Of a DNA stretch of 64,000 bases, positions 42,992-49,026 are shown piece after piece. Location of the stretch: IMG/VR virus record IMGVR_UViG_3300009702_000017, positions 57,051 through 121,050 of that record; one strand, 5' to 3'. Below the pieces are notes generated by a model. That model was given only the letters and a program-made list of their open reading frames with translations, did not search any database and had not been told where the DNA came from. Position 1 is the stretch's first letter. Every line of letters starts with the position of its first letter. The DNA is from a virus. The position numbers and the translations under genes were made by a program.

Positions 42992-43227
42992 GGCTCTCCT
43001 AACCAAGACGTGGGTCATGGCCGGGCCGGCAGCGGGGGACAGAGCCCTCCGACCAGCTCACGTCCTTCACCACCGCGTGCTCGACGCCGAGCGCGCGGAC
43101 GAGCATCCTCGCGTTGCGCATCCCCTGCCTCCTCTTGGCTGAGTTGGAACAACCCAACCTTGAGGCTTGCAGGGGTGCGCGCTGCCGCTCTGGGCCCTGG
43201 GTGACCCACGTCTTGGTCACAAGAGCC
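42992..43227. mobile_element. 236-bp non-autonomous ISL3-like element
   Basis: Ends are imperfect inverted repeats: GGCTCT, four unmatched bases, then ACCAAGACGTGGGTCA on the left, with the exact complement on the right. An AT-rich 8-bp CTAATAAA duplication flanks it. GGCTCT termini and 8-bp AT-rich duplications are ISL3-family traits. The interior is far GC-richer than the phage. A minus-strand remnant ORF (42999-43121) resembles the start of an ISL3 transposase. It is an internally deleted copy needing a transposase in trans. Confidence 0.75.
42999..43121 (-). pseudogene. Remnant of an ISL3-family transposase N-terminus
   Basis: A 40-codon minus-strand ORF inside the element: MRNARMLVRALGVEHAVVKD, then DVSWSEG and a truncated basic part ending in the inverted repeat. 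The LLGVExxVVxDVxFxEG-like pattern matches the start of ISL3 transposases from memory; not searched. Confidence 0.45.
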
Positions 43228-43235
43228 CTAATAAA
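43228..43235 (+). repeat. Target-site duplication, right copy
   Basis: CTAATAAA immediately after the AGAGCC end of the element. Confidence 0.8.
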
Positions 43236-43273
43236 GACGCAGGAAGAACTACGGGAGTACGACAAGGAAAACC

Positions 43274-43468
43274 ATGGATAACGAGAAACTGAAGAGGTTG
43301 GAGTGGCAGATCGACATGGATCGCATGCTGATCCGTTAGGCTTCTGGACACAAGGCACGATCAAGCAGCCGGAAGACCCGGGAACGACTCCAGGGCATTC
43401 GGCAGCGGGCCGCCAAGCGCATCAGCGAGAAGTTGCGGGAGATTATCCGTGGCAGACGGGAGACGTGA
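43274..43468 (+). pseudogene. Small basic gene with an in-frame TAG
   Basis: ATG 43274 gives MDNEKLKRLEWQIDMDRM..., then TAG at 43337-43339; the same frame continues through an Arg/Lys-rich helix (TRERLQGIRQRAAKRISEKL) to TGA overlapping the next ATG at 43468. Coupling at the far end suggests the whole 64-codon frame was once one gene. Other genes here clearly use TAG as a stop, so a nonsense mutation is likelier than recoding. The second half is GC-rich. Confidence 0.5.
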
Positions 43469-43913
43469 TGACCAAAACCTTCTACCATACAGCAGCGCTT
43501 TTCTCATACCTTACGCTGGCCCATTTTGTAGCTGACTGGACCTACCAGTCGCACGTTACCACAATGGCCAAGTTGCATGCGCTTTCGTGCTCTTCAAGCA
43601 TTGTGTGATCTACGCAACCGTGATGACTGTCTCATGGCTTTTTGTAGCTGGAGATACGGCGATGCCAATTCAGACGTATGTGTTCTTCTTGATCCTACTT
43701 GGAAGCTACATGATCGAAGACATGTACCTACCAGTCTACTGGTGGATGAGGTACGTAAGGAAGGTCTCGGTGGTACGAGAGCGGGGCATCGAAGACTTTA
43801 AGGAGTACGTCAAGACGCCTCTCGGTGCTATTCTGATGATTACCGTAGACCAGATTGTCCACCTTCAGTTTGTTTGGTTGGTGGCTTGGTACGCTATATA
43901 CACTAGTAGATAG
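43468..43913 (+). pseudogene. Membrane protein (DUF3307-like), one-base frame change
   Basis: ATG 43468 encodes ALFSYLTLAHFVADWTYQS..., then shifts. Adding one T to the TTT near 43586 joins it to FVLFKHCVIYATVMTVSWLF... and runs to 43913. The joined protein has three or four membrane segments, an HFVADW motif at its start and a QIVH motif near its end, a pattern of DUF3307 membrane proteins. Either a sequencing error or recent mutation. Confidence 0.5.
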
Positions 43914-43921
43914 GAGAAAAC

Positions 43922-44184
43922 ATGAGAATGAGGTTTGATGAAGACAAGAAGGGGTACGCTCCCAATTTCGGATTTCGAACCGGGTGACGTCTTGGAATGG
44001 AAGGGTCATATTGTCCTAGTGCTAGAGCAAAAAGCGCAAGCTAAGCCCTTATATTGATCATATTGAAGTTGCAGAACTAGCTACCGGAAAGATATTCACT
44101 CTACTGCACTTTGCTCAGGTAAAGCGATGCATCGGGCTTGACGGAGAAGATGCACCAGTCCTGTCCTTTCAAGTGGAGAAGTGA
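43922..44184 (+). pseudogene. Small hypothetical gene with two frame changes
   Basis: Removing one G at GGGG 43951-43954 and one A at AAAAA 44029-44033 gives a continuous protein of about 86 residues: MRMRFDEDKKG, then TLPISDFEPGDVLEWKGH, then KRKLSPYIDHIEVAELATGK, ending FQVEK. The TGA overlaps the next ATG. Reads as a small SH3-like beta protein; no name. Confidence 0.45.
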
Positions 44185-44454
44185 TGAACATCGTAGAACA
44201 AGAGAGTACTTACAAGGGGGTTTGTGCGTCTTAAGGATGTGGAACCAGGAAGAGTGGTGTATGAGATGCACTATGGGAAATACCTGTATATTGCGCGTGA
44301 CTGCATTACAGGGAAACTTCACCCATCATCAGTTCTCGTAGTGGATTTGAAGGAGAAGACAGCTATCTGGGCATCTGGTGAAAACAAGGTGCGCATCTGC
44401 ACTGCACCAGATGGGACAGAGCCAGTCCTCGTTGTTGGAAAGGAGAAGGGATGA
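44184..44454 (+). pseudogene. Small hypothetical gene with one frame change
   Basis: Removing one G at GGGGG 44216-44220 joins MNIVEQESTYKG to FVRLKDVEPGRVVYEMHYGK and onward to the stop at 44454, about 89 residues and beta-rich. VEPGRVVYEM recalls FEPGDVLEWK of the previous gene product, so the two may be distant paralogues. Confidence 0.45.
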
Positions 44455-44925
44455 ATCTGGTTTCAGTTATTGTGGAGATCCTTGGATACTCGATTGCTCT
44501 GACGCTCTTGCTACTTGTGACGGTCGTACTCATGGCGAAGGCGCTGGATACGATTGCCCGTAAGGTCAGTGGCATGAAGTATACTGTAGACATTGTGCAT
44601 TTCTTCAAACATGGCCGCTGCTACAACTGCGATGTTCGCATCGGAGCGGAGTGCAAGAAGCGTGAGAAGGTAGAGTATAGTTACTACGCTTACGATGGCG
44701 TAGAGGATATTTTTCACAGAGCATGACACTCCTTTCAAGGCCCGCGCGGAAGCGTACGCCGCACTAGACGCTCGACTAGAATCAGACTCCATGCAGGAAG
44801 AAGTTGCGGGCGACATTCACTGGGGGAGGCTCGTTCCCTTTCAAAAGAGCGTTATCGTCGATACATATCCTGCACCAGAAGGCCATGAAGCTGACACACG
44901 AAGTCAAGCAAGAACGCATCCGTGA
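44451..44925 (+). pseudogene. Membrane-anchored hypothetical protein with one frame change
   Basis: ATG 44451 overlaps the prior stop. Residues about 12-30 are one membrane helix (SIALTLLLLVTVVLMA). A CYNCD...C cluster follows. The uncorrected frame stops at 44726. Removing one T from TTTTT 44710-44714 joins VEDIF to TEHDTPFKARAEAYAALDAR and runs to 44925, about 158 residues. Function unknown. Confidence 0.5.
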
Positions 44926-45249
44926 GCTTGAGAGTAAGTGTGAGGGACTGGAACAAAGACTCAAGGTTGAACAGGAGGTCTCAAAGGAGCTTGCCGATGC
45001 CTTGGCAGGAATGTGTGATGTTGTGAATGAGTTCTGTTCGGACTCCCATACCATCATTCTAGATGAGACAGAAAAAGCTCTAGATGCTTACGACAACATC
45101 CAAGAGAAGCAAGGTGCAAAGCCGTAGACAAATACACGGGGCATCAATGCCAGAGGGATCCAAAGCATTCCGATCTAAATGGCCAGAAATCGAATTGGCA
45201 CATGTACACCGATCCCGTGACTGCCATTACCAATGCTTGGAAGAGCTAA
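44885..45249 (+). CDS. Coiled-coil protein, possibly extended by a frame change
   Basis: ATG 44885 gives 80 residues of coiled coil (ERIRELESKCEGLEQRLKVE) to TAG at 45127. Adding one A to AAA at 45119-45121 would continue to KAVDKYTGHQCQRDPKHSDL... and end at TAA 45249, which interlocks with the stop of the convergent minus gene (45246). The extension reads like real protein. So the true gene is either 44885-45127 or 44885-45249. Confidence 0.5.
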
Positions 45250-46001
45250 TTGTTGGCGATGATATACCACTGCGTTCCATCAGACTGCACAGTCACGTAC
45301 TTGTACTGAGTGGATAGTACAAATGTATTGGCACCATCGATGAGTTCACCAGCTTGTGCAGTCACAGTCACGGCATTGGCACTTGCGTCGGTCTTTTTGA
45401 TGCGATATTCGCGTCCAGTGACTCCAGCAGCTGCTGGAAGCGTTGTAGCGAATGTGCCGGCGGTAGCATCTGCAAGTACGGTGTGATGGGCGTCCCCAAG
45501 AGTAGTTGCTGCGGTAATCTTCGCAACTGCACCCTCGATACCAGCTGCGGTCTTCACAACACCGGTGATGCTAGCTTCAAGAGCGACAATATTCCAGTTG
45601 ACCATGATACCACAAGTACCGGCACCAGTTTGAGTGATACCAGCACCATCCCATGCATCAACAGCAATGTAACTGTCATGTGCGGTGTGATCATCTAGAT
45701 AAATGAACGTTTCCCAGTCGGAGTTGGTGAGGTAAAAATTCTTGCCAGCATTATTGTGATAGTCATTCCCCAAAAACCATTTTGGGCTACCGGCACGGAT
45801 ACTCTCAAAAGTGATCCAGTTAGCGTCTTTTGTTCCACTAGTGTTCTGTAGTGTGATGTTGGCTTTCTTCCCGTTGGTGATGTAACTCCCACCTAAAATA
45901 TCACCTAGCCCAAAGCTGAGGGGCTTATATCCTAGTTGGTATGTAACCTTGGCTAGAATTTCGTTTAAAGTCTGTTGGTCTCTTTCGTTTTCGATTGCCA
46001 T
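45246..46001 (-). CDS. Putative tail fibre/receptor-binding protein
   Basis: A 251-residue beta-rich protein and the last gene of the minus operon. The C-terminus (TTLPAAAGVTGREYRIKK, later VQSDGTQWYIIANN) matches the common C-terminal fold of phage tail fibres, a repeat of Thr/Ala/Gly strands ending in a WYI-type motif. It could contact the host surface. The AATCTA motif and AGGAGCAC lie upstream. Specific receptor unknown. Confidence 0.65.
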   Translation of the reverse strand: MAIENERDQQTLNEILAKVTYQLGYKPLSFGLGDILGGSYITNGKKANITLQNTSGTKDANWITFESIRAGSPKWFLGNDYHNNAGKNFYLTNSDWETFIYLDDHTAHDSYIAVDAWDGAGITQTGAGTCGIMVNWNIVALEASITGVVKTAAGIEGAVAKITAATTLGDAHHTVLADATAGTFATTLPAAAGVTGREYRIKKTDASANAVTVTAQAGELIDGANTFVLSTQYKYVTVQSDGTQWYIIANN

Positions 46002-46017
46002 AGCGTGCTCCTGTAGA

Positions 46018-46024
46018 TTAGATT
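46018..46024 (-). promoter_or_regulatory. AATCTAA motif upstream of a virion gene
   Basis: Minus strand reads AACAATCTAATCTACAGGAGCAC just upstream of the start at 46001. One of five virion-gene motifs. Confidence 0.35.
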
Positions 46025-46025
46025 G

Positions 46026-46442
46026 TTAGCGCCTACTGATTTTCAGGTTCTTGACTTGGCTACCTAGAAGATAGCTATAGACAGTGTTAGCCCCAATGCT
46101 TGCGAACGTCTGATGTGCGTCTGGCATCATAGTGGTTCCAGTCGTATTTGAAGCGACCAATATACCGTCTCTATAGAGAAACATATTTCCGTTTCCCCAA
46201 GTTCCTTGAATAGCGTTCCCGTTAGCGTCAACGAAAGGCGTATTCTTTGGAGTAGCAGTCGTAGCGTTTTGAACCGGGACCTTTGTGCCATCGGCTAGAC
46301 GGCATACCCATTCATTGCCTTCCATGGCGCAACGCATGAAGCCGCCTGGAAATGCTGACAATGCAGGTAGGTTCCCAGAGGTACGCAAAGATACCGACAG
46401 GATCTTGTCAGTATCAGTATCGCCGCCAGTAAGAAAGTTCAT
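46026..46442 (-). CDS. Hypothetical virion protein
   Basis: A 138-residue protein rich in Gly, Thr, Asn and Ala and mostly beta, with GNEWVCRLADGTKVPV and MFLYRDGILVASNTTGTT segments resembling fibre or lectin-like modules. TAGGAGGTTCTAGG gives a strong ribosome site. Likely a fibre-associated component by position. Confidence 0.5.
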   Translation of the reverse strand: MNFLTGGDTDTDKILSVSLRTSGNLPALSAFPGGFMRCAMEGNEWVCRLADGTKVPVQNATTATPKNTPFVDANGNAIQGTWGNGNMFLYRDGILVASNTTGTTMMPDAHQTFASIGANTVYSYLLGSQVKNLKISRR

Positions 46443-46453
46443 CCTAGAACCTC

Positions 46454-47071
46454 CTAGGCGCTATACGGTGTGAACTGAAGGTCTCCTGTGGCGCCAGCAG
46501 AGCGGCCAGCTACAGAGGTCGAGGCAGCCACGTGAATGTACTTTGTCTGACCAAGAGCAATGCGCATCCCACCGGTAGCAACGGTGGTAGCAAAGTCAAA
46601 ATAGACATCCTCGTTGAAGCAAGCCACCTCGTAGTCACCAGCGGGAAGAGTAGTAGTCGTAGAACCATTGGCAGCGCAGCTTGAAAGCGTGACAACGCTG
46701 CCAGGAACATAGACGAGTCCAGTAGGTGAGGTAGTCGTAGACATGCTTCCTGCGCCCGTAGCAGCAGCAGCATTTGATTCGGGCTGTCGGTTGATTACCT
46801 GGGCTGGCTGAGTAATCATCGCCCCGTCTGCGACTAGGTAAGCGCTCATGTCGCTGTTGCCAGTTCCAGGACTGGAAGCTAGTCGAAGACCAAGCTTGCC
46901 ACCAGTTGTACTGGTAATGACTACAGCAGCGCTACCCGCAGCTGAACTGTAGATGTTAGCGGTAGCCCCAACAAAGAAGTCGTTGGTGTTTGCTAGTCCG
47001 ACGAGGCCGGTAGCAGTACCATCAACGGTGAGTGGGGCGGACTTCTTGGCAATCGAAAGGGATGCTGACAT
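46454..47071 (-). CDS. Hypothetical virion protein
   Basis: A 205-residue Ala/Thr/Ser/Gly-rich protein, beta-predicted, with no membrane segment. Starts after ACAGGAGTCACT, below an AATCTAT motif. Contains TTTTLPAGDYEVACFNEDVY and ends ATGDLQFTPYSA. Probably a fibre or decoration component. Confidence 0.5.
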   Translation of the reverse strand: MSASLSIAKKSAPLTVDGTATGLVGLANTNDFFVGATANIYSSAAGSAAVVITSTTGGKLGLRLASSPGTGNSDMSAYLVADGAMITQPAQVINRQPESNAAAATGAGSMSTTTSPTGLVYVPGSVVTLSSCAANGSTTTTLPAGDYEVACFNEDVYFDFATTVATGGMRIALGQTKYIHVAASTSVAGRSAGATGDLQFTPYSA

Positions 47072-47087
47072 AGTGACTCCTGTCTCT

Positions 47088-47094
47088 ATAGATT
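47088..47094 (-). promoter_or_regulatory. AATCTAT motif upstream of a virion gene
   Basis: Minus strand reads TAATAATCTATAGAGACAGGAG directly after the lipoprotein gene stop and before the start at 47071. Confidence 0.35.
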
Positions 47095-47095
47095 A

Positions 47096-47569
47096 TTACT
47101 TGGGTTCACTACACCTTTCAGGGAAGCCATCTCCCACATTCCAATACTTCAACTCCGAGTGGGTTGGGTCTGAGTCCCCCTTATACAAAGCCAACATGTA
47201 ATGGGTAAGCTCGTGCAAGTACGCTGTCGCATACGTGCAACCACCGAAATCATAGAGCTTCAGAACCGACCATTCTTCGAGGCCAGCACAGCCGTTCTTG
47301 CTAGCCCATGGACAAGCAAGCAAATGGTCGTAGATAACCAAATGGCTTGAGCGCATGGCCTTGAGCACCTGCGCCCGAGTGAAGTAGCCGCGCTCAGTCA
47401 TCTGGAGGATGTACCAGCTTTCCATGGTGTCGGCTTGAGCACCATCAAAGCTGGCGTTACCATTGAGCTCAACAGACGCACCGTGGTCAGTTATGAGACT
47501 TGCGGTTGGCCAAATACCACCGCAAGCAGTGAGCCCAAGGAGGCATACTAAAGCCAGCCACTTCACCAC
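47096..47569 (-). CDS. Lipoprotein with a zinc-metalloprotease HExxH motif
   Basis: A 157-residue protein starting with GTG. The N-terminus is a lipoprotein signal, WLALVCLLGLTAC, with lipobox Cys at residue 16. YLHELTHYML gives HExxH at residues 119-123, and THSE (H137) 14 residues on could supply a third ligand. Four other cysteines (about 86, 94, 111, 153) may form disulfides. It sits in the lysis group directly after a tiny membrane protein, so it may act on the envelope like an outer spanin or protease. Catalysis unproven. Confidence 0.6.
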   Translation of the reverse strand: MVKWLALVCLLGLTACGGIWPTASLITDHGASVELNGNASFDGAQADTMESWYILQMTERGYFTRAQVLKAMRSSHLVIYDHLLACPWASKNGCAGLEEWSVLKLYDFGGCTYATAYLHELTHYMLALYKGDSDPTHSELKYWNVGDGFPERCSEPK

Positions 47570-47572
47570 CCA

Positions 47573-47650
47573 CTACCTCTTTGACACGAGAGCAAGGACC
47601 CCAATAGCAAGCAGGCACACCAGTAGAATGGTCATGCTATTCCAATCCAT
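47573..47650 (-). CDS. Tiny membrane protein
   Basis: A 25-residue ORF, MDWNSM then a hydrophobic TILLVCLLAIGVLALV and a short basic tail, immediately upstream of the lipoprotein gene (three bases between TAG and GTG). A single membrane helix with this context suggests a lysis accessory, pinholin-like or inner-spanin-like, but it is too short to classify. Confidence 0.5.
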   Translation of the reverse strand: MDWNSMTILLVCLLAIGVLALVSKR

Positions 47651-47657
47651 TGGTTTT

Positions 47658-47750
47658 TTACGGCTTCGATTGTTTCAACTTGAAATTGTCATAGAGGATG
47701 ACAAAATCAAATCCGTATCTATCGAGAACGAAGTAGGCGTCATGGATCAT
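47658..47750 (-). CDS. Tiny hypothetical protein
   Basis: A 30-residue ORF, MIHDAYFVLDRYGFDFVILY..., whose ATG overlaps the upstream stop (ATGA). Coupling and good amino-acid composition support it. Function unknown. Confidence 0.45.
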   Translation of the reverse strand: MIHDAYFVLDRYGFDFVILYDNFKLKQSKP

Positions 47751-47931
47751 TCGTCAACCCTTTCCCTTTCCTGTACATGCTTGATCTTTTTCCTGAAGAA
47801 CTCTCCCCTAGGAGCGTATGCCGTAAGTTCTCCAGCAGGAAGGTTTACCCATTGGACTACCACCCTCTCTGAATGGCTATGGATGCAAATCCCGTACTGA
47901 TGTAAGTCATGTCATTTGTTTTAGTTCCCAT
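47747..47931 (-). pseudogene. Small hypothetical gene with one frame change
   Basis: ATG 47931 begins a 24-codon frame. Adding one G to the GGG run at 47863-47865 joins ASIAIQRG to VVVQWVNLPAGELTAYAPRG and runs to TGA 47747, about 61 residues, which couples to the next start. It lies six bases after a CTCGCTGTATA motif. Function unknown. Confidence 0.45.
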
Positions 47932-47937
47932 GGCCTA

Positions 47938-47948
47938 TATACAGCGAG
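47938..47948 (-). promoter_or_regulatory. CTCGCTGTATA phage promoter-like motif (minus)
   Basis: CTCGCTGTATATAGGCC then ATG 47931. A site inside the lysis/virion operon, giving the small lysis-group genes a possible separate promoter. Confidence 0.45.
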
Positions 47949-47956
47949 GAATCTAA

Positions 47957-48295
47957 CTAGATGGTCGGAATCTTGACGAACTTATCCTGTACGAAAGCCC
48001 ACGAACCATTCTGCCACATGAACAAAAGCGCAACTGGTTTGTCATCCACATGTAGAAGGACAATGGCTACGTGCTGGGTTGGGTTCGTGTTCCCATAGAC
48101 GGCATCCAGCGAACAAGGCTTGCCCGTTTGCGCTATCACCTTGGTACACATCTTCCCAACCATGTCGAGTAGCTGCGTCAACGGCGTAGCCTCCTTGAGT
48201 ACCTGGGCGTGGCTCTGCGTAGGAGCGGACACGGAGACCGAATTGGGAATGGCAGTGAATGCCAGTGCGATTGCTACAGTGATTGCCTTCAGCAT
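47957..48295 (-). CDS. Small secreted protein
   Basis: A 112-residue protein. The start at 48295 follows AGGAGAACAAA. The N-terminus is a Sec signal: MLKAITVAIALAFTAIP...SVSA then SHAQ, with likely cleavage near residue 30. The mature part is small and alpha/beta with two cysteines (MCTK, PCSL). Next to the endolysin, it may be a lysis helper or periplasmic factor. Family unknown. Confidence 0.6.
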   Translation of the reverse strand: MLKAITVAIALAFTAIPNSVSVSAPTQSHAQVLKEATPLTQLLDMVGKMCTKVIAQTGKPCSLDAVYGNTNPTQHVAIVLLHVDDKPVALLFMWQNGSWAFVQDKFVKIPTI

Positions 48296-48312
48296 TTTGT
48301 TCTCCTCTCGTG

Positions 48313-49017
48313 TTACCAGCGATACTTGTCCAGCAAATGGTATACGGCGAGAATTCCGTTGGAAGCATAAAGCTCCCGCAGCTGATGCAGTCCGATTCCA
48401 GCCCGGGTTGTGTGCAGCTGCACGTGCGGAGGGTCCTTGAATGTATGCCAATCCAAGCCAGCTTCGAGGCCGAGCTTCTCCGCTTCCTCGGCTAGAATGC
48501 GGTAGTCTTCTGGATCCCAACTTGGCTGTACGCCCTTGGCCGCCTTCATGTCGCGAACAAAGTCACAGGCCATGCCGAAGTTGTGGTAGGATTGGCCTCC
48601 ACGAGCATTCGTCACGATCTTGCCAGGAGCACTTCTACCCTTCTCGTAGAGGGCATTCTGCTCTTCGTAGGTGCGGAGACCCTGCTGGGCTACATAATGC
48701 GCTCCACGGGCCTCACAGTTCTTCAGGAGGGTATGGAGCTTGCGAAGGAACGGTGGATAGAGGCCGTGTGGATTGATGCGGCGGAAGGGATCTTCCTTGT
48801 CGGCCCAGGTCTTCACCTTTGGTTCAGGATCTTCCTTCTTTGCCTCGGGCTTTGACTCTTCCTTCGGCGCAGCTTCGACTTCCTTGGCTACTTTCTGTGC
48901 CTTCTCTACCTCGGCTTCAGCGGCTACCTCTGGGGCAACGGCCTCTTCAACTGCCTTGGCGGCATCCTCAACGGTCTCTTCGACCTTCTTTACGACTGTC
49001 TTTGTCTTCTTTGCCAT
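48313..49017 (-). CDS. Endolysin, M15 peptidase (L-Ala-D-Glu/VanY type)
   Basis: A 234-residue enzyme. The catalytic domain (about 75-210) has QSYHNFGMACDF (H145, D152) and DPPHVQLH (H198), the zinc-site pattern of phage M15 peptidases such as T5 endolysin, which cut peptidoglycan stem peptides. The first 70 residues are an Ala/Glu/Lys-rich helix without a signal peptide, so a holin or similar is needed for export. Starts after ATAAGGAGTCAAT. Confidence 0.88.
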   Translation of the reverse strand: MAKKTKTVVKKVEETVEDAAKAVEEAVAPEVAAEAEVEKAQKVAKEVEAAPKEESKPEAKKEDPEPKVKTWADKEDPFRRINPHGLYPPFLRKLHTLLKNCEARGAHYVAQQGLRTYEEQNALYEKGRSAPGKIVTNARGGQSYHNFGMACDFVRDMKAAKGVQPSWDPEDYRILAEEAEKLGLEAGLDWHTFKDPPHVQLHTTRAGIGLHQLRELYASNGILAVYHLLDKYRW

Positions 49018-49026
49018 ATTGACTCC

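Larger units (their letters stand above)
42837..43281 (+). pseudogene. Small gene interrupted by an ISL3-like remnant
   Basis: ATG 42837 overlaps the deformylase stop. The frame reads normally to RAMKRLIK, then enters the inserted element at 42992. Removing the 236-bp element plus one 8-bp target copy joins ...CGTCTAATAAA to GACGCAGG and gives ...MKRLIKTQEELREYDKENHG, ending at 43281, an uninterrupted protein of about 66 residues. Original function unknown; positively charged and helical. Confidence 0.8.

Noticed and set aside
8159-43339. Genome-wide reassignment of TAG to an amino acid
   Set aside because: Many conserved genes (RuvC-like, polymerase, phosphoesterase, SSB) end at TAG immediately before the next start, so TAG is a working stop; the two in-frame TAGs are local.
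47463-47900. Plus-strand ORF of 145 codons in the lysis region
   Set aside because: It is antisense to the lipoprotein start and three coupled minus-strand small ORFs and has no ribosome site.
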